Positions 34,291 through 41,875 of a stretch of DNA of 64,000 nt are shown one piece after another. How positions within the stretch are numbered: position 1 is the first letter of the stretch; each line of letters starts with the position of its first letter. A model generated the notes under the pieces. That model made no database searches. It was not told the origin of the DNA and saw nothing but the letters and a program-made list of their open reading frames with translations. Both the position numbers and the translations under genes were made by a program. Source of the DNA: Peribacillus asahii (GTDB lineage: Bacteria; Bacillota; Bacilli; Bacillales; DSM-1321); NCBI RefSeq assembly GCF_004006295.1, contig NZ_CP026095.1, positions 3,024,001 to 3,088,000 on the forward strand, in the 5' to 3' direction.

Positions 34291-35177
34291 AAGGAGGAAT
34301 GAATCTAAAACCTAGTATTCTATTTCCAATCATTAATGATTTATCTAAACAAGCTCACTCTATACAGCTACTTTGTCATCTAGCTAAAGTATCAAGAAGT
34401 GGATACTACAAGTGGATAAAGCGTAAAGCATTACCTTCGGAAAAGCAGATAGAGGATGAGAAGCTAAAGCAGAAAATAATAGAATGTCATCAGAAATATA
34501 AGGGCATCTATGGCTATAGAAGAATACAAATTTGGTTAAAGAGGACCTATGATATTCATATTAATCACAAAAAAGTTCAACGGTTACTAAGTGAGCTAGG
34601 TATTAAAGCAATTATCAGGAAGAAACGAATTTATTACGGTAAGAAAGAACCTTATCTTATCTCGAATAATTATTTAAATAGATCCTTTTACGCTTCTCGC
34701 CCTAATGAAAAGTGGGTAACGGATATTACGTACCTCATTTTCAATGGACAGAAACTATACTTGTCTGCCATCAAAGACCTATATAATAACGAAGTTGTTG
34801 CGTACCAAATTAGTAGACGTAATGATTATAAACTAGTCTTGGATACTCTTAAAAAAGCCATAAAAGGAAGGAATGTAAAGGGACTCCTTCTCCATAGTGA
34901 TCAAGGATACCAATACACTTCCCATAACTATAATCAGCTACTCACAAGAAATAAAATGAAAGCTAGTATGTCTAGAAAGGGCAACTGTTGGGATAACGCT
35001 AGTATGGAAAATTTCTTTAGTCATTTAAAAACAGAATGTTTTAACCTGCATACTTTTAAAACTTCACAAGAGGTTAGAAGGGCTATTAAAGACTACATTC
35101 ACTTTTATAACCACGAAAGGTTTCAAACCAAGCTAAACAACCTGACTCCTATCGAATATAGAAGTCAGGCTTCTTAA
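34287..35177 (+). CDS. IS3-family OrfB transposase, copy 2
   Basis: 296 aa, identical to the copy at 25773-26663: rve/DDE integrase core intact. The identical protein sequences suggest recent transposition or gene conversion. Confidence 0.95.
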   Translation: MKGGMNLKPSILFPIINDLSKQAHSIQLLCHLAKVSRSGYYKWIKRKALPSEKQIEDEKLKQKIIECHQKYKGIYGYRRIQIWLKRTYDIHINHKKVQRLLSELGIKAIIRKKRIYYGKKEPYLISNNYLNRSFYASRPNEKWVTDITYLIFNGQKLYLSAIKDLYNNEVVAYQISRRNDYKLVLDTLKKAIKGRNVKGLLLHSDQGYQYTSHNYNQLLTRNKMKASMSRKGNCWDNASMENFFSHLKTECFNLHTFKTSQEVRRAIKDYIHFYNHERFQTKLNNLTPIEYRSQAS

Positions 35178-35224
35178 CTGCGCTTATTTTTTTATGTCTA
35201 CTTGACAGGGGTCAGATCAGTTCA

Positions 35225-35250
35225 AGGATAAGCGCCCGATTACGGAAGAT
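35225..35250. repeat. GCCC-type repeat half (copy L)
   Basis: AAGCGCCCGATTACGGAAGA after the IS3 copy 2 right end. It ends GATTACGGAAGA, as at 29670. Confidence 0.6.
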
Positions 35251-35316
35251 TAATAAAATTTTACACCTTATTCACAAGTAATAGATATTTAGAAAGCAGG
35301 TGCCTGACAACAGATG

Positions 35317-35472
35317 TTATTCTTTTTTGATTCTTCCCGCTTTTTTTGCCGCTTCTTTTAAGATGACCTCGATTTGGGCATTCACACTTCTCAGTTCATC
35401 CTGCGCCCATTTTTCCAGGACTTCATAAAGTTTTGGATCGATCCGCAGTGGAAATGCTTTTCGTTTACTCAT
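35317..35472 (-). CDS. Arc/MetJ-like ribbon-helix-helix protein
   Basis: 51 aa: [20 protein letters not shown], then [21 protein letters not shown]. The pattern is a short beta strand plus two helices, typical of Arc-type ribbon-helix-helix DNA binders. It starts 13 bases after the SPFH stop, so it forms an operon with it. It may bind the 32-bp palindrome before the SPFH gene; this is inference. Confidence 0.85.
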   Translation of the reverse strand: MSKRKAFPLRIDPKLYEVLEKWAQDELRSVNAQIEVILKEAAKKAGRIKKE

Positions 35473-35485
35473 TTACGACACAACC

Positions 35486-36349
35486 TTAATAGATACTTCC
35501 TGTATTGATAATAGGCTGTGTTCCTTTCTCAGAAACAATCGCAACCATCAGGTTATTAACCATCTGTGCTTTTTTCTCTTCATCCAGATCGACAATTTCT
35601 TGTTCTTGAAGCTGAACGATCGCTGCTTTTACAAGCCCCACTGCCCCGTCGACAATCACTTTACGAGCAGATAAAACGGCATTCGCTTGTTGTCTTTGAA
35701 GCATGGCAGCGGCAATTTCTGAAGAATAGGCAAGATGCATAATCCGGGCTTCAATAACATCGACACCGGCAACATCCAGTCTCTTTTGTAAATCAAGAAC
35801 AAGAACCTCTGCAATTTCATCACTATTTTGCCTTAGAGTTAGTGTGTTTTCGCCCCCATGTTCGTACGAATCATAGGCATATCTGCTTGCAATATGACGA
35901 ATCCCTGTCTCACTTTGAATTTGAATGAATTTTTCATAGTTTTCAACATCAAACAATGCTTTAGCTGAATCATTTACTTTATAAACCACCACTGCAGCGA
36001 TTTCAATTGGATTTCCTTCTAAATCATTTACCTTTAGCCGTTCACTCGTAAAGTTCGTCACACGCAACGATACTCTTCGTTTGAAAGTGAAAGGAATCGT
36101 TGCCCACAATCCCTGGTCCCGAATGACACCAATATACGTACCAAAGAACGTCAATACTTTTGCTTGGTTTGGCTGCACTATGGTTAAACTTGTGGCAATA
36201 ATTAGGCCTAGAATGAAAACCACGAGCCCGCCTACTTTTCCTCCGACCGATAGGGCGTTGATTACTAAGAAAGCTCCACCAACAATACACACTAGTGCAA
36301 TGACAAGTGCTGCATAACCATTCATTTTAAAAATTGATTTTTCCTTCAT
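35486..36349 (-). CDS. SPFH/band 7 family membrane protein
   Basis: 287 aa: two N-terminal hydrophobic segments (about 10-32 and 38-58), then an SPFH domain (QPNQAKVLTFFGTYIGVIRDQGL onward) and a helical C-terminus. Start 36349 has GGAGGGG eight bases upstream. SPFH proteins scaffold membranes or regulate proteases. The upstream palindrome indicates control of this operon. Confidence 0.9.
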   Translation of the reverse strand: MKEKSIFKMNGYAALVIALVCIVGGAFLVINALSVGGKVGGLVVFILGLIIATSLTIVQPNQAKVLTFFGTYIGVIRDQGLWATIPFTFKRRVSLRVTNFTSERLKVNDLEGNPIEIAAVVVYKVNDSAKALFDVENYEKFIQIQSETGIRHIASRYAYDSYEHGGENTLTLRQNSDEIAEVLVLDLQKRLDVAGVDVIEARIMHLAYSSEIAAAMLQRQQANAVLSARKVIVDGAVGLVKAAIVQLQEQEIVDLDEEKKAQMVNNLMVAIVSEKGTQPIINTGSIY

Positions 36350-36361
36350 ACTAACCCCTCC

Positions 36362-36393
36362 ATGATATAAAAGTGATATCACTTTTATATCAT
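36362..36393. promoter_or_regulatory. 32-bp perfect palindrome before the SPFH gene
   Basis: ATGATATAAAAGTGAT followed by its exact reverse complement, directly upstream of the SPFH ribosome site on the minus strand. The position is typical of an operator. Its inner GTGATATCAC suits a two-fold DNA-binding regulator, perhaps the RHH protein encoded downstream. Confidence 0.75.
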
Positions 36394-36651
36394 CATACGG
36401 AGATTTTTTAAAAAAGTAAATATATTTTTTGTTTATTTTTCAGTAATTTTTATTGAAGAAAAGCACTTTAAAGTAGCGAGCAGTCAAAAACGTATTTTTT
36501 TATAATTAAAGACCGCTTGTAAGCGTGACGGATCCGTTTTTGAAGTACAAAACTAAAAAAAACCTGACCGTTCGTTTAGTTTAAGTTCAATGTTTTACAA
36601 AGTCCGCCATATTTCAACCTAATTACCCAGTTTTATATAATGGTTTTGCTT

Positions 36652-36718
36652 CATTAAATGGCCCTATAATGAAAAAAGCACTTCCTTATTAAAGAAAAGC
36701 GCCCGTTTGTTGAATAAG
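36652..36718. repeat. GCCC-type repeat, full uninterrupted form (copy M)
   Basis: CATTAAATGGCCCTATAATG at the left, a 17-base middle, then AAAGCGCCCGTTTGTTG ending AATAAGG at the right; CCTTATT (middle) pairs with AATAAGG. The order of halves matches that seen across each IS3 copy, so this may be an empty version of those sites. Confidence 0.7.
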
Positions 36719-36729
36719 GGGTCTAATCA

Positions 36730-36848
36730 CATAGCCATCAAGCTAAGAAAAACAATTACCCCCAAAATGATAAAATAAGCTTGGTTCTTACAATAAAGCT
36801 TGTTTTATTGTTTTGGGGGAGCTATTGAACTTTAACTTGAGGGGCGTG
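36730..36848. mobile_element. Deleted IS231-like mini-element
   Basis: Left-IR-like CATAGCCATCAAGCTAAG at 36730 and right-IR-like copy ending CTTGAGGGGCGTG at 36848 without a transposase. Its first ~40 bases align with the true IS left end at 38125. Confidence 0.75.
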
Positions 36849-36887
36849 TGGTTATACTCCTTAAAGATCGTAAAAACCGATTAATAA

Positions 36888-37658
36888 TTAACTTGTCGTT
36901 TTTTGAAACACATTCCACTTGGTGAAGTTCAGGATTTTTGTTATAGATTTCAAAATAAAATAACCCATTATACCTCCCGTCGTATTTAAAATTATATCGT
37001 CTATGTCAAACTGACCAATTTGAAGGGAAAATTGTAAAACTTCAATTGTAGTAGTAATAAGGATACTGCTTATACAAACTTTCGAGAATGTCTTATATTT
37101 TTTAAATAAAATAGGTAGAAAAATGCCTAAAGGCACAAAAATCAGGATATTTCCTAATGTATTATGAAGTATAATATCCAAGTTAAATCTATCAGAACCA
37201 ACCATATATTCATAAGTATTTTGGAACGGGATAATGTTGGAATTAAGTTTCCATACTTCTATATCAAAAAACTTATTGGAGTCTTCTGGGAACCAAAAGT
37301 ATCGGTTAAAATAATTAGGATTACTAGAATTAATGATTCGGTCTAAAATTCTTATGAATATTAAATTCCAGAGTAAGATAAAAGAATATAAACCAAATAA
37401 TACCCATGTTCCTACTTTGAAAATTTTGTAATATGGAAATAAAGAATATTGAAATCCTTCTTTTATATTTTTTCTATCGCCAAAGCTTTGTAATGCTTTT
37501 TGCGTAGCTTCTCCATCTGAAAAACCTTGCTCTATGTACTCACTTTTTAATAAATGTAGATGATCTTTCATTTCTTCAGCTATTTCACTTTTTTCTTTCT
37601 CACTACAATTTAGTTCACTAACAATTTGTTTAACATAGGTTTCAATGTTTTTATCCAA
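36888..37658 (-). CDS. VanZ-like membrane protein with N-terminal permease-prefix domain
   Basis: 256 aa. The N-terminal helical prefix (KNIETYVKQIVSELNCSEKEKSEIAEEMKDHLHLL) is found in front of many small permeases. Then come five hydrophobic segments with VanZ features (NTLGNILIFVPLGIFLPILF, TTTIEVLQFSLQIGQFDIDDIILNTTGGIMGY). TTG start at 37658 (GGAGGG upstream) overlaps the PadR gene end, so the two are coupled. VanZ relatives affect glycopeptide/lipopeptide susceptibility; the role here is unknown. Confidence 0.8.
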   Translation of the reverse strand: MDKNIETYVKQIVSELNCSEKEKSEIAEEMKDHLHLLKSEYIEQGFSDGEATQKALQSFGDRKNIKEGFQYSLFPYYKIFKVGTWVLFGLYSFILLWNLIFIRILDRIINSSNPNYFNRYFWFPEDSNKFFDIEVWKLNSNIIPFQNTYEYMVGSDRFNLDIILHNTLGNILIFVPLGIFLPILFKKYKTFSKVCISSILITTTIEVLQFSLQIGQFDIDDIILNTTGGIMGYFILKSITKILNFTKWNVFQKTTS

Positions 37659-37981
37659 GCCATACCCTCCGAACATACTTTTATTAAGTTATTTACTTTT
37701 TTCCACTCTTGTAACTTTCTCTCCAACTCTTTTTTACCGTCATCTGTAATACGGTAGTATTTTCTTCTAGCACCAGCTTCAGGATTGTTCCAATATGACT
37801 GGAGCCAGTTCTTGTTTTCTAATCTTTTCAAAGCAGGATATAAGGTACCTTCGCTCATATTATAAAGTTCATTACTATTTTCTTTTAATGTTTTTACCAT
37901 CTCATATCCGTACATGTCCCTTGTATTCACAATGGAAAGAAGTAAAATATCAATACTTCCTTTCATAATCTCCTTATCCAT
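37610..37981 (-). CDS. PadR-family transcriptional regulator
   Basis: 123 aa winged-helix PadR domain: ILLLSIVNTRDMYGYEMVKTL, MSEGTLYPALKRLENKNWLQS and ARRKYYRITDDGKKEL. It precedes the VanZ-like gene on the same strand with about 49 bases of overlap. PadR proteins usually regulate a nearby membrane transporter, here probably the VanZ gene and itself. Confidence 0.9.
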   Translation of the reverse strand: MDKEIMKGSIDILLLSIVNTRDMYGYEMVKTLKENSNELYNMSEGTLYPALKRLENKNWLQSYWNNPEAGARRKYYRITDDGKKELERKLQEWKKVNNLIKVCSEGMAWIKTLKPMLNKLLVN

Positions 37982-38124
37982 AAACTCACCTCGCTCTTAT
38001 TAAATATTTGACTACATCGTATTACAAGGTGATAGTTAAAATTTTTTTGTTCACTCATGATCTAGCTTTTCATAAAGTTTAATCAAATTAAAAGTTACTA
38101 CCCTTGATGTAAGGGAACCTATCC

Positions 38125-39761
38125 CATATTCATCAAGCGAAGTTAAAATCATACCCTCAAAATGAAAAAACGCTATGCTTATCGTAAGAAGTTTACGAGA
38201 AAGGATGGCGTTTTTGATGAATTCTATCATTTCAAATGAACTGAATCTTTTTGCACAAGAGCTACAATCCCTTTTATCTTCAGTAGTCCTACAAGACATC
38301 GCCAAACGAGTCGGCTTTGTACGGCGATCCAGCAAATATCAAGCAAACGAACTCCTTGCCCTTTGCGTATGGCTCAGTCAGGAAATCGCTAGCACGTCAC
38401 TTGTACAATTGTGCAGTCGTTTAGAAACTTCCACTGGAGTACTGATGAGCCCTGAAGGATTGAATCAACGCTTTAATCCGGCAGCTGTCGCATTTCTTCG
38501 AGAAGTTTTTACCTCTCTTCTCACGCAAAAACTCTGTTCTAATCAATCGCTTCCTGCATACATGATTTCTACTTTCAATCGGATTCGTATTTTAGATGCG
38601 ACAGTGTTTCAACTACCTAATTTCGCCACTGACTATCAGGGTTCAGGAGGGAGTAGTAACACGGCAGGGGTGAAGATCCAATTGGAATATAATTTATTGA
38701 GTGGTCAATTTCTCAACGTGCAGCTTGGACCAGGTAAGAATAATGATAAAACATACGGTACCCTCTGCCTTGAAAATGTAGAGGCGGGCGATTTATGTTT
38801 ACGTGACCTTGGCTACTTCGATTTAGGAGACTTACAAGCCATTCATGATAAAGAGGCTTACTATATCTCCCGATTGAAGCTGAATACACGCATTTATGTC
38901 AAGAATCCCAAGCCAGAATACTTTAACAACGGCACGTTAAAAAAGCAAACTGAATACATCCAGCTTGATATGACACAAATGATGTCTGATCTAACCCCTG
39001 GTGAAACGCTGGAAGTCCCCGAGACATACATTGGTCAAAATCAGAAGCTTCCAGCACGTGCCATTATCCATCGTTTAACCGACGATCAAACGCAAACACG
39101 CATGAAAAACCAAGCGATACGTGAAAAGAAGAAAGGCATTGTCATGAAGGATAAAAGTAAACGTTTAATGGGCATAAATGTATATATCACGAACACGTCG
39201 TTAGAAGAAGTACCGACGAACTACGTGCATTCCTTATATTCACTTCGTTGGCAGATTGAGATTTTGTTTAAAACATGGAAGTCACTCTTTGAAATTGACG
39301 AATGTAAGAATATCAAAAGAGAACGCCTAGAGTGCCATTTATATGGACAACTCATTGGCATTCTCCTCTGTTCTTCTACGATGTTTCAAATGCGACAGCT
39401 TCTGCTTGAAAAGAAAAAGCAGGAGCTGAGTGAATACAAAGCGATTTATATGATTAAAGATTACTTTCTGTTACTGTTTCAAGCGATAGCAGCTGGCACA
39501 GAAGAACTTTTGAACATTCTGCATCGCCTTTATCAGCTGCTAAAAAAGAACGGTCGTAAATGTCATCGGTATAAGAAGATGACCGTCTTTGATATTCTAG
39601 GGGTTGTGTATGAAACGACAGTGAAGCATAGACAAGCTGCCTAGCGAAAAAATCACATTTTAATAGGCTTCTTTGGCATGCCTACTTTTCTATCACTCGC
39701 TCGTTTTGAAACAAGGATCACTTCGTATCTAGAAATTTACTTTGTTAACTTGATGGGCATG
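38125..39761 (+). mobile_element. IS4-family (IS231-type) insertion sequence
   Basis: Left IR CATATTCATCAAGCGAAG at 38125, right IR ending CTTGATGGGCATG at 39761; 1637 bp, usual for IS231. The left IR has several mismatches to the right one, which may explain why the 36730 copy serves as the outer end. Confidence 0.8.
38217..39644 (+). CDS. IS4-family (IS231-like) transposase
   Basis: 475 aa from ATG 38217. The N-terminus MNSIISNELNLFAQELQSLL resembles IS231 transposases. The DDE core is RILDATVFQLP and the C-terminal YSLRWQIEILFKTWKSLFEID (Y-(2)-R-(3)-E-(6)-K signature). Intact. Earlier in-frame starts (38175, 38205) are less likely. Confidence 0.9.
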   Translation: MNSIISNELNLFAQELQSLLSSVVLQDIAKRVGFVRRSSKYQANELLALCVWLSQEIASTSLVQLCSRLETSTGVLMSPEGLNQRFNPAAVAFLREVFTSLLTQKLCSNQSLPAYMISTFNRIRILDATVFQLPNFATDYQGSGGSSNTAGVKIQLEYNLLSGQFLNVQLGPGKNNDKTYGTLCLENVEAGDLCLRDLGYFDLGDLQAIHDKEAYYISRLKLNTRIYVKNPKPEYFNNGTLKKQTEYIQLDMTQMMSDLTPGETLEVPETYIGQNQKLPARAIIHRLTDDQTQTRMKNQAIREKKKGIVMKDKSKRLMGINVYITNTSLEEVPTNYVHSLYSLRWQIEILFKTWKSLFEIDECKNIKRERLECHLYGQLIGILLCSSTMFQMRQLLLEKKKQELSEYKAIYMIKDYFLLLFQAIAAGTEELLNILHRLYQLLKKNGRKCHRYKKMTVFDILGVVYETTVKHRQAA

Positions 39762-39959
39762 GGGTCTAATCAGGAAAATGCGGATTTACAACGTTAAGCA
39801 CTACTGAAAAATAAATATTGCTTTTTCTGCAACGATAATACTTTAAAACGAGCCCTATTAGAAATTGAACAAGTGGGGTTTTAATTAAATAATCAGTAAA
39901 AGGATCTCCAATCGAAGATCCATTTTTACTAATATTGTGTTGCTCAGCGTTTGTGATAT
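39645..39959. other. Gap after the composite transposon
   Basis: Holds the IS right end (to 39761) and its 11-bp duplication. A small imperfect hairpin (about 39900-39930) lies near the end of the next minus-strand gene. Otherwise nothing. Confidence 0.4.
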
Positions 39960-40682
39960 CTATTTATGAAAAGTGTGTTCTTGTTCTTTTATTGTTTGCT
40001 GCTTGTTGCTTACATATTCTATAAAATCCTTTGCTTTTTGAAATTCCCCCTGAAGTTCTTTAGGAAGCTTTTCTACCTCTACGGGACCTTTACTTGTATC
40101 TACTTTCCCCTGTGCTAACACTTTTTCGTATGTCATGAGAGCTTCAATGTACAGTTCATATTCTCTAGAATCTAAGATTTCTTGACTTGATGCATATCCG
40201 TTTAATTTATCAAAATAAGGTTGTAATTCCATCGAGGCTTTTTTAATCTCAGCTTTTTGTTTAGAAGGCACTTGATCAAAATCAGTATTCCCATACTTGT
40301 CTCCATACTTCAATTTAGCATCAGTAATTACATGCAAAGACTCTTTAAATTTCTCATATTCTTTTTCTCCTAATTCTCCTTTTGCTTGCAATAATTTTGC
40401 ATTAAAAGTCATATAACCATCCATAGTTAAGCTTGCTACATGTTTTTTGAGATTCTCAAATGATCCATACAATCCATCTGCCAAAATGGATTGATAAGCA
40501 AAAGCACTAGTCGGAATTAGCAATGCTGCTGCTAAAATAGCTGAGACTAAACGTTTTCTTACGTGCCTCTTTATCTTATTTTCCATTTCTGATTTTGCTT
40601 TTTTTACACCTATTTTACTTTTTTCGTGAAGTTCAATTGGAATTTCTATTTTAGCTAACTCTTGTTTTAAATTATTATTCAT
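39960..40682 (-). CDS. DUF3600-type anti-sigma protein
   Basis: 240 aa: cytoplasmic N-terminus, one membrane helix near 45-63 (RLVSAILAAALLIPTSAFAY), then an extracellular DUF3600-like part. It overlaps the sigma gene's end by 8 bases, indicating a sigma/anti-sigma pair. Signal unknown. Confidence 0.82.
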   Translation of the reverse strand: MNNNLKQELAKIEIPIELHEKSKIGVKKAKSEMENKIKRHVRKRLVSAILAAALLIPTSAFAYQSILADGLYGSFENLKKHVASLTMDGYMTFNAKLLQAKGELGEKEYEKFKESLHVITDAKLKYGDKYGNTDFDQVPSKQKAEIKKASMELQPYFDKLNGYASSQEILDSREYELYIEALMTYEKVLAQGKVDTSKGPVEVEKLPKELQGEFQKAKDFIEYVSNKQQTIKEQEHTFHK

Positions 40683-41202
40683 AATAACCAGCCTCCTTTT
40701 TATAATTTTTACGAAGTTTATCTAATGCTCGATATAATATTGATTTAGCAGTTCCAAGAGGTATTTCTAGTGCTTCAGATATTTCTTTTAATGTATTGTC
40801 GTTATAAAACTTCATTAAAATAACGCTTTTTTCATCCTCTTGCAAAGTATCCATTAACTCTTGTAATGATAATGAAAGAGGAATGTCTTCATCATCTGAA
40901 CCGACGAATTCTTCAAATTCTGGATTTAGTAGAACCACTTTTTTATTCTTTTTAACTAAATTGATTGCACAGTTCATCGCAATTTTCATCAACCATGTTT
41001 TAAAATACTCCGGTTTTTTCAAGGTATCTATCTTTTTAAATGACTGATATGCCACTTCTTGGACTACATCTAAAGCATCATCTTTATTTTTCACATATAC
41101 ATAAGCCATTCGATAAATATCTTCTTCACATTGTTGGAAAAGCTTTAAAAAGGCCTTGTCATTTCCTCTTTGAGCTTTTTTTACTAAACGTATAATGGTC
41201 AT
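40675..41202 (-). CDS. ECF-type RNA polymerase sigma factor
   Basis: 175 aa: sigma-2 (AYVYVKNKDDALDVVQEVAYQSF, about 33-55) and sigma-4 (TLKEISEALEIPLGTAKSILYRALDKLRK, about 137-165) regions. Followed by the DUF3600 anti-sigma gene. Related to SigV/SigX-like envelope-stress factors, but not assignable further. Confidence 0.9.
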   Translation of the reverse strand: MTIIRLVKKAQRGNDKAFLKLFQQCEEDIYRMAYVYVKNKDDALDVVQEVAYQSFKKIDTLKKPEYFKTWLMKIAMNCAINLVKKNKKVVLLNPEFEEFVGSDDEDIPLSLSLQELMDTLQEDEKSVILMKFYNDNTLKEISEALEIPLGTAKSILYRALDKLRKNYKKEAGYYE

Positions 41203-41287
41203 TCACCCTCTCTTTTTTTGCTTACATTTATTAGACAAACTTACTCTTCATTTGGCTTAAATTTTTTTATTTTTTTTAACAAAAAAA

Positions 41288-41310
41288 ACAAGGACAAATA
41301 TCCTTGTTTA
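41288..41310. terminator. Hairpin upstream of the sigma gene
   Basis: AACAAGGA/TCCTTGTT stem with A's on the left and T's on the right. It may end the minus-strand transcript of the small zinc-ribbon gene at 41571. Confidence 0.6.
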
Positions 41311-41383
41311 ATAACATTATTCTTTAACTGCAACGTTAATTAAATAACTTAAAGCTTCTATTCACTTTCTAATAATTCCTTCC

Positions 41384-41415
41384 CTTATTCAAGAAAATGG
41401 CCCGTTTGTTGAATA
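41384..41415. repeat. GCCC-type palindrome (copy N)
   Basis: CTTATTC ... GAATAG around aagaaaatgGCCCgtttgtt, followed by AATGACTCACATTTC and the Tn7-like right end. Same arrangement as at 19082. Confidence 0.65.
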
Positions 41416-41431
41416 GAATGACTCACATTTC

Positions 41432-41498
41432 TTTAAACAACTTTATTATTTTTTAAATGACTTTATTGTAAATTAAACAATTTTATTATCACCCTACT
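41432..41498 (-). repeat. Tn7-like right end, TTTAAA class
   Basis: Inverted sites TTTAAACAACTTTATTATT (41432), TTTAAATGACTTTATTGTA (41452) and ATTAAACAATTTTATTATC (41472), exactly 20 bp apart. The terminus ACCCTACT lacks the final A of ACA. The site class matches the left end at 21933, but flanks (ACTGC and TTAAC) do not match. Confidence 0.65.
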
Positions 41499-41570
41499 TT
41501 AACTATTAGATAGGGGTAATCATGTATAAATATGTAGTTGCAAAAGAGGCGTCTTGTCCCTAAATGATTG

Positions 41571-41711
41571 CTAAAAAAAGTTTTTAATAATCTCTTGTTC
41601 ATGGTGACATTCATTACACATATAACTTATTTCCGTTGCATCTTCTCTTACGACATGTTCTGTTTCCTTTTCACAAGTTTCACAATATCTTGTTTGATGT
41701 ATTTCCTTCAT
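41571..41711 (-). CDS. Small zinc-ribbon protein
   Basis: 46 aa: MKEIHQTRYCETCEKETEHV, then SYMCNECHHEQEI, a four-cysteine zinc ribbon. Starts with ATG at 41711 with a purine-rich stretch upstream. Similar short ribbons are common in Bacillus; function unknown. Confidence 0.65.
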   Translation of the reverse strand: MKEIHQTRYCETCEKETEHVVREDATEISYMCNECHHEQEIIKNFF

Positions 41712-41875
41712 TCAACCTGTCACTCTCCTTGTCTTTCATGCTTTCCTATTTAGTGCTGCAATATGGAAGTTAGCCATAGCTTGCGTAGCTTTCATAAATT
41801 ATATCCACTGTCATTTATAAAAGAATTGTAAAAGGAAATAGTAAGAATAACGATTGAAAGTAGGAGGATATAAAT

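Larger units (their letters stand above)
33922..35219 (+). mobile_element. IS3-family (IS150-like) copy 2
   Basis: Same ends and genes as copy 1 (25408-26705), in direct orientation. It also lies inside a GCCC-type repeat, with halves at 33881-33912 and 35225-35250. The two copies bracket about 7.2 kb, so they could act as a composite unit. No target duplication is seen. Confidence 0.85.
36730..39761. mobile_element. IS231-type (IS4 family) composite transposon with PadR/VanZ passengers
   Basis: GGGTCTAATCA stands directly outside both ends (36719-36729 and 39762-39772), an 11-bp target duplication of the length typical for IS231. The left end is a 119-bp mini-element (36730-36848) with CATAGCCATCAAGC at one end and inverted CACGCCCCTCAAG at the other. 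The right end is a full IS (38125-39761), ending CTTGATGGGCATG. Between them lie the PadR and VanZ genes. Total 3032 bp. Confidence 0.85.

Noticed and set aside
38051..38335. Minus-strand 94-residue open frame
   Set aside because: Antisense to the IS4 transposase start and its left end.
41568..41753. Plus-strand open frame before RNase J
   Set aside because: It is antisense to a better-supported zinc-ribbon gene and starts without a ribosome site.
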